From Chloroflexota bacterium (GTDB lineage Bacteria > Chloroflexota > Dehalococcoidia > Bin125): DNA of 64,000 bases. The notes below the pieces were generated by a model that ran no database searches, had not been told where the DNA came from, and saw nothing but the letters and a program-made list of their open reading frames with translations. The stretch covers positions 31,983 to 95,982 of the forward strand of contig JAPPFB010000029.1 in assembly GCA_028875225.1 (NCBI GenBank). Reading direction: 5' to 3'. The position numbers and the translations under genes were made by a program. This document shows positions 33,080 through 40,642 of the stretch, one piece after another. Numbering within the stretch: position 1 is the first letter of the stretch; every line of letters begins with the position of its first letter.

Positions 33080-34144
33080 TCAGCAGTCGAGGCAGACACC
33101 GATCGCCTTGGTCTGGTAGATCGAGTTGCGGCCGCGGCTCCAGGAGGGTAGGAAGGCGGAATGCCCGCCGGCCTCGCCGCCGGCGACGACCAGCAGGATG
33201 TCGTCCGGGCTGCGCCCGCGATGGAACCGGCCCATGGTGCGGTCGTGGCCGCGTTCGCCCTCGGACAGTCCATCGCGGTCTCGTCCGGCGGGCCATTTGC
33301 CTCTGCTCAGCATCTCGTCGGGATCGCGGCTGGCGTGCTCGAAGAGATAGGCCTGCACGTCCTGCTTCGACATCCCGCCGGAGGCCGCAATCTGCGCATG
33401 CTCGGGCGACATCACGACGAGGGACTGGCCGTCGGTCAGGGCGCCCAATGAGCCCATCGCGTCGGCAAATGTGTCGAGCAGGCGCTCCGGTTCACTGGTG
33501 TAGTGATTCTCCACGTTGTAGAAGCCTGAGGCGGCGAAGACGGTCGCCGTGGAAACCTCGGGCGGGAAGCCCAGCGACTCGTGCAGCGGCTCCCAGGGAC
33601 TGTTGAGGACGTTCTCGGCAATGCAGCAGGAATACTTGCCCGGCCAGCCGGTCGTGGAGCGATCGGAGACGCCGGGGATCATCTGGAAGATGTTCATGAT
33701 GACCAGCCGGATCGCCCGTCCGATCGTGGCGTTGGCTCGGTAACCCGGTCCGAAGACGTTGACGCTGGCGTTCATGCCGATTTCGTCGCGGATGTCTCCG
33801 GACACGATCACCACGGGCGCCGAACCACCGGTGCTCGCGGTTGATCCGTGGAAGTTGTACGCGTCCTCGTTGAGGCCTTCGAGCGCGGCCAGCACAGTGG
33901 GAAAGTATTGAGGCAGACAGCCCGCCATGACGGCGTTGACAGCTGCCGACTGCACGCTGCATTCGCGTCCAGTGGCCGGGTGCCGGGCGACGATCTCCTC
34001 GGGCGGACGCCCGGCCGCCATGAGGAAGCGTTCAACGCGCTCGCGGGCCGGCGGGACGACCGGCAACCCGTCGGTCCAACCCTGTTCGTAGCAGTAGTCG
34101 ATGGCGGAGAGTTCGTCGTCGAGGGTGTGGGTCTCGCTGGTCAT
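33080..34144 (-). CDS. Conserved protein of unknown function, neighbour of the UGSC selenoprotein
   Basis: About 354 residues from ATG 34144 (an in-frame start at 34231 adds a doubtful leader). It opens LDDELSAIDYCYEQGWTDGLPVVPPARERVERFL, and contains VSGDIRDEIGMNASVNVFGPGYRAN and YSCCIAENVLNSPWEPLHES. It ends in a C-terminal CLDC motif, i.e. a CxxC-like pair at the extreme terminus. I remember this type of protein beside UGSC genes but know no function. Several conserved cysteines (SCCIAEN, CLDC) fit a redox or metal role. It is transcribed in the same direction, 118 bases upstream of the selenoprotein gene. Confidence 0.75.
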   Translation of the reverse strand: MTSETHTLDDELSAIDYCYEQGWTDGLPVVPPARERVERFLMAAGRPPEEIVARHPATGRECSVQSAAVNAVMAGCLPQYFPTVLAALEGLNEDAYNFHGSTASTGGSAPVVIVSGDIRDEIGMNASVNVFGPGYRANATIGRAIRLVIMNIFQMIPGVSDRSTTGWPGKYSCCIAENVLNSPWEPLHESLGFPPEVSTATVFAASGFYNVENHYTSEPERLLDTFADAMGSLGALTDGQSLVVMSPEHAQIAASGGMSKQDVQAYLFEHASRDPDEMLSRGKWPAGRDRDGLSEGERGHDRTMGRFHRGRSPDDILLVVAGGEAGGHSAFLPSWSRGRNSIYQTKAIGVCLDC

Positions 34145-34207
34145 GCGGGTGAGTCTAGAGGGTTGCCGAAGTGTCCCGTTGCTGTCCCAAACTGGCCCAG
34201 TGCAGTT

Positions 34208-34225
34208 AGTTCGTCCGCACGAACT
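34208..34225. promoter_or_regulatory. Perfect inverted repeat AGTTCGT-CCGC-ACGAACT
   Basis: Seven-base arms around a four-base spacer, 66 bases before the exporter start and between divergent genes. The size and symmetry fit an operator for a TetR- or MarR-type repressor that controls the exporter and possibly the divergent gene at 34144. No regulator gene is adjacent. Confidence 0.5.
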
Positions 34226-34290
34226 GAGCATCTAAACTGAGCCTGCGGCGCGCGCGGAGCGGCAACCAGCGGGTCGGTGAAGAGGCGGCG

Positions 34291-35994
34291 ATGGCGCAGA
34301 GGAACGGGGAGCCCCCCTCAGCCTTCGGCAGCTCCCCCCAGAGGGGGGAGCGCGGAAGTGGAGCCAACGCTCGGGGGGCAAGTGACGACCGACCACTGGT
34401 GACCGGGCCATCCGTCGGTTCGATTCCGTATCACTGGGTCGCGGCGATCGTGGTGTGTGTGGGCACCTTCCTCGGTGTGATGGACAACACGATCACGAAC
34501 ATCGCCCTGCCGACGATGAAGGACGAGTTCAATCGACCGCTGGATGACGTGATCTGGGTGGCGCTCGCGTTCATCGTGGTCAGCACCGGGCTCTCACTCA
34601 CGATGGGGCGACTGGGCGACCTGTACGGACGCAAGAAGCTCTACGCCTGGGGCTTCGTCGTGTTCACGGTCGCCACGCTCCTTTCTTCAATCTCCGGCTC
34701 GCTGGAGGAGCTGGTGGGCTCGCGGATTCTGCAGGCGATTGGCGCCTCGATGACGATGGCGAACGGCGCGGCGATTATCACGGCTGCCTTCCCCCCCTCG
34801 AAACGCGGCACCGGCCTGGGACTGATCGTCTCGACCGTGGGAGCTGGTGCGGCCGCGGGGCCGATTCTCGGCGGCTTGCTGATCGACTTGCTCGACTGGC
34901 GGGCGATTTTCTGGACGCGTGTGCCGTTCGGTCTGCTCGCGGCGTTCCTGGCCTGGCGCTACCTGACCGACGCGCCCAGCCACCAGCGTCCAAAGGGCCT
35001 CGACATTCCCGGCGCGGTACTGCTCTTTGGGATGCTGGCCTGCCTGACGTTTGGCATCAATCGAGCGCGGGATCTCGGCATCAGTTCGACCATGGTGACC
35101 GTGGTGCTCGCGGCGGGCTTGCTGTTCATGGTCTGGTTCATCATCGTCGAGCGGCGCTCGCCGTCGCCGGTGGTCGATCTGGGTCTGTTCAGGGGGCGGG
35201 GCTTTTCGTTCGGCATTCTGGCCGCGATTCTGCAGTTCTTTGGCATGAGTTTCACGTTCTATCTCGTGCCGACGCTGTTGCAGGACGGACGCGGCTTTAC
35301 CGCGACCGAGACGGCGATGATGATGATGCCGTTGTCCTTGATGATGCTGCTCTGGTCGCCGATCTCGGGACGCTTATCGGACCGTTTCGGTTCGCGACCG
35401 TTAACGACGGCCGGCATGGTCATGGTCTGCGCATCCTTGTTCCTCTTGTCCCGCACCACGGCGGACACGTCGCCGGTCGATTTCGCCATGCGGATGCTGT
35501 TGTTGGGGATTGGCACGTCCACGTTCAGCTCGCCGAACACCTCGGTGATCATGTCTGCGGTGCCTCCGGAACGCTTGGGCACGGCGTCGGCATCGCAGAC
35601 GACCGCGCGAACCTTTGGCAACGCCTTCGGCACATCGGTCGGAGTCGCTGTGATGTCGTCGGTGGCGGCCAGCTTTGCGCTCAACCAGGGGATTGCGGCG
35701 GAGAGCGGCGAGGCGATCATGCAAGGCTTCCGCACGGCGCTGGTGGTGGCCACGGTCGCAGCTTCGCCGGCCATCCTGCTCTCGCTGCTGGGCGGACAGC
35801 GGGGCGTCCGGGTCGTGGCGGAGAAGGCGGCGGAAGGCGTGCAGGTCATGCGTGAGGCAATTGAGACTGAGATTTCGGCAATGGTGCCGCTGTTCCGCGG
35901 CCAGAAGTCCATGATGCACCGTGACAATGGCTTGAACAGCGCGCCGGAGCAGCGTCCGAATGCTCCGGTGACGGTGGAGGAGGAAACCACGTGA
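34291..35994 (+). CDS. MFS drug exporter, DHA2 (EmrB/QacA, 14-helix) family
   Basis: 567 residues with about 14 membrane helices from residue 50 on. Motifs are FLGVMDNTITNIALPTM (first helix), the loop 2-3 motif GRLGDLYGRKKLY, and the antiporter motif region GLGLIVSTVGAGAAAGPILGGLL. The first 40 residues are cytoplasmic, low complexity, and encoded largely by a copy of the palindromic repeat family (34308-34355). ATG 34291 follows GAGG at five bases; a GTG at 34399 is the alternative that would avoid the repeat. Substrate unknown. Its stop overlaps the start of the flavoprotein at 35991. Confidence 0.9.
   Translation: MAQRNGEPPSAFGSSPQRGERGSGANARGASDDRPLVTGPSVGSIPYHWVAAIVVCVGTFLGVMDNTITNIALPTMKDEFNRPLDDVIWVALAFIVVSTGLSLTMGRLGDLYGRKKLYAWGFVVFTVATLLSSISGSLEELVGSRILQAIGASMTMANGAAIITAAFPPSKRGTGLGLIVSTVGAGAAAGPILGGLLIDLLDWRAIFWTRVPFGLLAAFLAWRYLTDAPSHQRPKGLDIPGAVLLFGMLACLTFGINRARDLGISSTMVTVVLAAGLLFMVWFIIVERRSPSPVVDLGLFRGRGFSFGILAAILQFFGMSFTFYLVPTLLQDGRGFTATETAMMMMPLSLMMLLWSPISGRLSDRFGSRPLTTAGMVMVCASLFLLSRTTADTSPVDFAMRMLLLGIGTSTFSSPNTSVIMSAVPPERLGTASASQTTARTFGNAFGTSVGVAVMSSVAASFALNQGIAAESGEAIMQGFRTALVVATVAASPAILLSLLGGQRGVRVVAEKAAEGVQVMREAIETEISAMVPLFRGQKSMMHRDNGLNSAPEQRPNAPVTVEEETT
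34308..34355. repeat. Palindromic repeat copy inside the exporter reading frame
   Basis: The stretch with CCCCCCTCAG and CTCCCCCCAG..GGGGGGAG is the same family as at 32388-32429. Here it falls within the annotated N-terminus of the exporter, where it codes for PPSAFGSSPQRGERG. Confidence 0.65.
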
Positions 35995-37469
35995 CCCATG
36001 TGATTGTCGTTGGCGCAGGAAACGCGGCGCTCTGCGCGGCGTTGTCGGCGCGGGAGCACGGCGCCGAGGTGACAGTCCTGGAGAAAGCCCCTGAGGGTGA
36101 GCGCGGCGGCAATACATACTTCACCGGCGGCGGGTTTCGCTTTCCCTACGAAGGCATGGACGACATCCGGCGGATCATTCCGGATTTGAGTGCTGCAGAG
36201 ATCGAACGGGTCGATGTCGGGGCGTATCCGGCAGCGCAGTTTCGCGACGACCTGGCCCGCGTGACCGACGGTCTGATCGACGACGGCATGGCCTCAACCC
36301 TGGTCCGCGAGGCGGCGCCAACAATCGAATGGCTTCACGGTCAGGGCGTGAAGTTCACATTGATGACGGGTCGACAGGCGAATGAGGTCGACGGCAAGCT
36401 GGTCTTCTATGGCGGACTGACCGTTGAGGCGGTCGGGGCAGGCAAGGGGCTCTCGGATCAGGAGTTTGAGGCCGCCGAGCGGGTTGGCGTCAATCTCCGC
36501 TATGGGGCCAAAGTTGTGAATCTGTTGCGGGACAGGCGGCGCATCTGCGGCGTCGAGCTATGGACCGAGGACGAGATCGAAGAGCTTCAAGCGGATGCGG
36601 TCGTACTGGCGGCGGGCGGATTTGAAGCGAACATCGAGATGCGCACTCGATATCTCGGTCCAGGCTGGGACATGGCCAAAGTTCGAGGATCGCGGTTCAA
36701 CACCGGCGACGCCATCCAGGCGGCAATCGACGCCGGCGCGCAGCCGTTCGGCAATTGGTCGGGCGCGCACGCGGTTGCCTGGGACTTGAACGCGCCGCCG
36801 ACGGGCAACCGGATTGTGGCCGACCTCTACCAGAAGCACTCGTATCCGTATGGGCTGATCGTCAACGTGGACGGCGAGCGATTCGTCGATGAAGGCGCCG
36901 ATATCCGCAACTACACGTACGCCAAGTACGGCCGCGCGATCCTCTCGCAACCGGAACGGGCGGCGTTCCAGCTCTTCGATCAGCGAACCGCGCATCTGTT
37001 GCGGGACGAGTATCACGTCCGACAGGTGACGATGGCCCAGGCCGACACGATCGGGGAACTGGCGGAATCGCTGGGTGTCGACGTTGACGGATTGCAACGG
37101 ACGATTGATGCGTACAACCAATCGTGCCCGGAACATGGTGTCGACGACTTCAATCCCTCAATGCTGGACGGAGTCGCCACGCGCGGGGTCTCACCGCCGA
37201 AGTCGAACTGGGCATTGCCATTCGACTCGCCACCGTATCTGGGCTACGCGGTGACGTGCGGGATCACGTTCACGTTTGGCGGACTGAAGATCGATCCGAG
37301 CAGCGGCCAGGTGCTGGACACAGAGGATCGGCCGATGACCGGCCTCTATGCAGCTGGCGAGCTGGTCGGCGGGTTGTTCTACAACAACTACGCGGGCGGC
37401 TCTGGGCTGATGGCCGGCAGCGTCTTCGGTCGGATCGCAGGACGGAGCGCGGCGAATGCAAGTCGTTGA
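35991..37469 (+). CDS. FAD-dependent dehydrogenase, TcuA/fumarate-reductase-like flavoprotein
   Basis: 492 residues from GTG 35991 (ACGTGA overlap with the exporter stop). The FAD-binding beta-alpha-beta is THVIVVGAGNAALCAALSAREHG, followed by the flavoprotein signature RGGNTYFTGGGFR. The C-terminal region has GGLKIDPSSGQVLDTEDRP, MTGLYAAGELVGGLFYNNYAGGSGL, which fits tricarballylate dehydrogenase and related soluble flavoproteins. Without a separate iron-sulfur subunit nearby the electron acceptor is unclear. The stop region overlaps the start of the AlkD-like gene by 14 bases. Confidence 0.88.
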   Translation: MTHVIVVGAGNAALCAALSAREHGAEVTVLEKAPEGERGGNTYFTGGGFRFPYEGMDDIRRIIPDLSAAEIERVDVGAYPAAQFRDDLARVTDGLIDDGMASTLVREAAPTIEWLHGQGVKFTLMTGRQANEVDGKLVFYGGLTVEAVGAGKGLSDQEFEAAERVGVNLRYGAKVVNLLRDRRRICGVELWTEDEIEELQADAVVLAAGGFEANIEMRTRYLGPGWDMAKVRGSRFNTGDAIQAAIDAGAQPFGNWSGAHAVAWDLNAPPTGNRIVADLYQKHSYPYGLIVNVDGERFVDEGADIRNYTYAKYGRAILSQPERAAFQLFDQRTAHLLRDEYHVRQVTMAQADTIGELAESLGVDVDGLQRTIDAYNQSCPEHGVDDFNPSMLDGVATRGVSPPKSNWALPFDSPPYLGYAVTCGITFTFGGLKIDPSSGQVLDTEDRPMTGLYAAGELVGGLFYNNYAGGSGLMAGSVFGRIAGRSAANASR

Positions 37470-38196
37470 ACGCGCCGAGTCGCTGTTGCGAGAGATTCTC
37501 GATTCGCCGGAGGTGCTGATGACTCCGGACCTGCGCCGGATCGCCCGGCGGGAAGCTCGGGAGCTCAAGTCGGCGCCCGGGGAAGATGTCCTGGAAATCT
37601 GCAATCTGTTGGTCGAGCACGGCGGTAGTGGCCGAGTTCGTCGAGCGGAACACGGTCCGGCGTATGAATCGCGGATGGTGGCGTTCGATCTGGCCTGGAT
37701 GCACAAGCCGGCCTTCGCGCTCCTGAACTGGCAGGAACTTGAGCGACTGGGGCGGACACTCGATGGCTGGGCCAGTGTCGATCACTTTGCGCGCAAGCTC
37801 AGCGGTCCGGCCTGGCAGCGGGGACAGATCACCGATGCACGCGTGCGACGCTGGGCGACGTCGTCGGACTTCTGGTGGCGACGGGCCGGACTGGTGTCGA
37901 CGATTGCCCTCAACGAACGTCATCTGGGCAAGGGAGACGCCGGGCGGACCCTGGAAATTTGCGAGCTGTTCGTCGACGAACGAGCAGACCTGCACGTCAA
38001 AGCGCTGAGTTGGGCCTTGCGGGAGCTGGCGCTTCGAGATCCCGATGCCGTGATCGAGTACGTCATCGATCGTGAAGACCGGTTGGCGCCCAGAGTCCTC
38101 CGCGAGGTCCGCAACAAGATCGAGACGGGTCACAAGCAAGCCAAGCCATCCGAGGCAATGGTGCGCCGGATGCGGGAGCGCCGAGCTACTCGTTGA
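37456..38196 (+). CDS. AlkD-like HEAT-repeat DNA alkylation repair protein
   Basis: 246 residues, all helical, with the spaced HEAT-like repeats of AlkD: ESRMVAFDLAWMHKP, LGRTLDGWASVDHFARKLSG, VRRWATSSDFWWRRAGLVSTIAL and ELFVDERADLHVKALSWALRELALRDP. AlkD flips and excises positively charged alkylated bases. The WRRAGLVS region and the Trp-rich patch correspond to the family's catalytic face. It overlaps the flavoprotein by 14 bases and the convergent retropepsin gene by 11. Its link to the flavoprotein is probably only positional. Confidence 0.8.
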   Translation: MQVVERAESLLREILDSPEVLMTPDLRRIARREARELKSAPGEDVLEICNLLVEHGGSGRVRRAEHGPAYESRMVAFDLAWMHKPAFALLNWQELERLGRTLDGWASVDHFARKLSGPAWQRGQITDARVRRWATSSDFWWRRAGLVSTIALNERHLGKGDAGRTLEICELFVDERADLHVKALSWALRELALRDPDAVIEYVIDREDRLAPRVLREVRNKIETGHKQAKPSEAMVRRMRERRATR

Positions 38197-38659
38197 GAGT
38201 CAGCGAAACGTTCGGAGGGTCGTAGGAGAGGCGCAGCTCAAACCTGCGGAGCACATCTCGACCCAGGACCGACGGAACCCGCCAGTTTCCGCCCGCACCT
38301 GTTCTTGGGACCGCGAACAGCATGGTTTGTGAGAGTCGAAGCGCCGCTCCGTCGTCGTCGGTCATCAGCATGCCGACCGGCTGGATGACGGTATCCACTG
38401 TCCCCGGCCCGACGCCGGCAATGGGGAGCCGTCGACTGGGCGGCACTGCGTTGTAGTCAAACTCGGGCCCAAAGAGCGCCCTGGTACGGCGCGGAGCCAC
38501 AATCGTGAAATCAGCGCCGGTGTCGATCATGAATGGGACCTGTTCGCGGCGCTGCCCGAATGCCACCACGAGGTTGACCATGGGTCGTCCGACCTGATCA
38601 AGTTCTGGGTGGGGACGCAGTCCGCTTCTGCTGAACCAGCCGGAGAACCGTCTGGTCAC
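38186..38659 (-). CDS. Retropepsin-like aspartic protease (module 2)
   Basis: 157 residues. The active site is PFMIDTGADFTIVAP (Asp-Thr-Gly), and the distal motif is VPSVLGRDVLRRFEL. It is a paralogue of the gene at 11164-11655 in length and motif order, though the two differ considerably elsewhere. ATG overlaps the stop of the upstream partner gene by four bases. There is no signal sequence. A single domain implies dimerisation. Substrate unknown. Confidence 0.82.
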   Translation of the reverse strand: MTRRFSGWFSRSGLRPHPELDQVGRPMVNLVVAFGQRREQVPFMIDTGADFTIVAPRRTRALFGPEFDYNAVPPSRRLPIAGVGPGTVDTVIQPVGMLMTDDDGAALRLSQTMLFAVPRTGAGGNWRVPSVLGRDVLRRFELRLSYDPPNVSLTLNE

Positions 38660-38982
38660 TGAAGGACGACGAGCGTGGGGATCACGATTGCGCTGGGGTC
38701 CTGATGGTCAATCTCGAAGGCTGACGCGCGCTCAAACTCGCTCAACGACTCCAGGAACGACTCAAGCTCCAAATCCTGTTGGAAGCTGCGAACCTGGTCG
38801 TCGTTGTACACGACAACGATGCATGGCCCGGGATAGCGCTCGATCAACTCATCGGCGTGTTCTTCGTAGTAGGCCGAGTTACGTTGAAACGCCGCGGACT
38901 CGGCTTGCAGCGCCTCGTTCTCCGGAGTGCCTGGTGTGACCATTCGGATGTCGAATGGGAGAGTGTCTTCCTCGGTGACCAT
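38656..38982 (-). CDS. Small partner protein of the retropepsin-like protease (module 2)
   Basis: 108 residues from ATG 38982, which has GAGGAG six bases upstream; a longer in-frame ORF to 39135 lacks a ribosome site. The core is a helix (ALQAESAAFQRNSAYYEEH), a strand pair (YPGPCIVVVYNDDQVRSF) and a helix (LESFLESLSEFE), then a C-terminal strand (PSAIVIPTLVVL). The order is the same as in the module 1 partner. It resembles DUF5678-type proteins. Function is unknown. Confidence 0.65.
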   Translation of the reverse strand: MVTEEDTLPFDIRMVTPGTPENEALQAESAAFQRNSAYYEEHADELIERYPGPCIVVVYNDDQVRSFQQDLELESFLESLSEFERASAFEIDHQDPSAIVIPTLVVLQ

Positions 38983-39013
38983 GACGTGCTCCTCTGTACT
39001 CAGCCTACCGAGA

Positions 39014-40576
39014 TCAGACGCAGGTCGGCCAACTGGCGAGTTCCTTGATCTCGCCTCGTCTGGGCGGCGTGACCGGGAAGCGCTGCAGGCTCTCGAGGAG
39101 CCAGCGGCGGGTGTCCGCCGGATCGATGACCTCATCGAGATTCATGATGCCGGCCGCTCCCCAGGGTTCATGGCCCAGGGTCCATTCGTCGATCAGGCGC
39201 TGGCGCTCCGCATCGGGATCGGATGCCTCGGCGATGTCACGGGCGTGGACGACATTGACCCCGACGCCCGGGTCCATGAATGAAATCTCGGCACCGGGCC
39301 ACGCCGTGATCAGCGAGTTGTCCATGCTGTTGCCCGAGAGCGAGAAGTAGGCCAGGCCGAACGCCTTGCGCAACACGACGGTCATGCGCGGGACCGTCAT
39401 CAACCCGAGCGCCTCCATGAACATGATCGCCTTGTGCAGGAGACGCGCGTGCTCGGGTTGCGACCCGACGATGAAGCCGGGTACGTCTTGCAGCCAGACG
39501 GTGGGAATGTTGAAGGACTCGCACATGCAGACGAACTGCGTGCCCTTGTCGCAGGTGTTGGGATCGAGCGCTCCCGCGTTGAACATCGGATTGCTGGCCA
39601 TGATCCCGACCGAGTGGCCACCGATCCGGGCGAGCGCGGTAATCAGCGAGCGGCCGAACCGGGGCTTGAACTCGAGCATCTCGCCGTCGTCGACAATGCG
39701 CTGAATCACCCGGTGCATGTCATAGGCCCGCTGACGACGCGTGGGCACGAGGTCGGCGATGGCCGGGTCCGGCTCTGCGTGGTCGTACCCGTCCAGAACT
39801 GGAGGGAGTTCCCAGCAGTTGGAGGGTAGATAGGACAGAAACTGCTTGATCTGGTCGATCGCCTCTTCTTCCGTCTCGGCCGACTGATCGATCTGGCCGG
39901 TGAGGTCGAGGTGAATGTCGACGCCGCCCAGGTCCTGCAAGGTGATCAGCTCGCCCGTCGCGATCTCGATCACACGGGGTGAAGAGACGTTGAGCGCTGA
40001 ACCCCTGACCTGCGTCGTGAAGTCGGAGTAGGCGCTGTGGAAGCTGGAGCCGCCGAAGGACTCTCCGACAATCGCCGTGGCCATCGGGATGCGCCGCCGC
40101 CGTCGAGCGGACTCGATCCCGGGCGGAATCTTGCTGAATCCCTCGGAGCCAAGGGCGTCCGGCAACCGCGCGCCGCCGGTCTCGCCGAAGTAGACGTAAG
40201 GCACACCCTGTTTGAGCGACTGGTCGTAGATGCGCTTCATCCGTTTGCCGCCGACGACCGAGGATGAGCCGTGCAACACCGTGACATCGTCGCCGCAGCC
40301 GGTCGCCGGGCGACCGTCGATCGTACCCCAGCCGCCGATCTTGCCGTCGCCCGATGTGCGGTCCCGCACGTCATGCATCTCGGAGTGGGCGAAGGTGCCG
40401 ATTTCCCGAAAGCTGCCGGCGTCGAAGAGTTTGTCCAGCCGTTCCCTGATCGTCAACCGCCCCTTCGCGTGCTGACGGGCGATGCGTTCGACGGATCCCA
40501 TTTCCGTCACAATCTTCTGTCGGCGCATGAGCAGATCCTCGCGAATCTGCTGGGGGGTCAACGGATTGGCGGCCAT
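39014..40576 (-). CDS. Acyl-CoA carboxylase carboxyltransferase (beta) subunit, second copy
   Basis: 520 residues starting at ATG 40576, with AGGAG six bases upstream. The family's opening is RIARQHAKGRLTIRERLDKL, followed by the N-half GGARLPDALGSEGF and the C-half with MFNAGALDPNTCDKGTQF and WLQDVPGFIVGSQPE. Together with the copy at 9535 it implies at least two carboxylase complexes. The sequences differ clearly. No biotin carboxylase is adjacent; the nearest leftward neighbour is the retropepsin module. Confidence 0.92.
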   Translation of the reverse strand: MAANPLTPQQIREDLLMRRQKIVTEMGSVERIARQHAKGRLTIRERLDKLFDAGSFREIGTFAHSEMHDVRDRTSGDGKIGGWGTIDGRPATGCGDDVTVLHGSSSVVGGKRMKRIYDQSLKQGVPYVYFGETGGARLPDALGSEGFSKIPPGIESARRRRRIPMATAIVGESFGGSSFHSAYSDFTTQVRGSALNVSSPRVIEIATGELITLQDLGGVDIHLDLTGQIDQSAETEEEAIDQIKQFLSYLPSNCWELPPVLDGYDHAEPDPAIADLVPTRRQRAYDMHRVIQRIVDDGEMLEFKPRFGRSLITALARIGGHSVGIMASNPMFNAGALDPNTCDKGTQFVCMCESFNIPTVWLQDVPGFIVGSQPEHARLLHKAIMFMEALGLMTVPRMTVVLRKAFGLAYFSLSGNSMDNSLITAWPGAEISFMDPGVGVNVVHARDIAEASDPDAERQRLIDEWTLGHEPWGAAGIMNLDEVIDPADTRRWLLESLQRFPVTPPRRGEIKELASWPTCV

Positions 40577-40642
40577 ATGCGGCTCCTGCAAGTAACGGGT
40601 CGGAGGGTCTGATCTTCCGACTGACGATACTTGCTGCCGGGA

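Noticed and set aside
32677..33273. A 198-residue ORF that ends at the internal TGA, and a separate 73-residue ORF starting at 32655
   Set aside because: They are the two halves of the UGSC selenoprotein. The conserved U-G-S-C motif and the hairpin argue against a pseudogene split by a nonsense mutation.
38983..39135. N-terminal extension of the module 2 partner protein
   Set aside because: The start at 38982 has a GAGGAG ribosome site; the extension is Arg/Ser-rich and overlaps the carboxyltransferase end.
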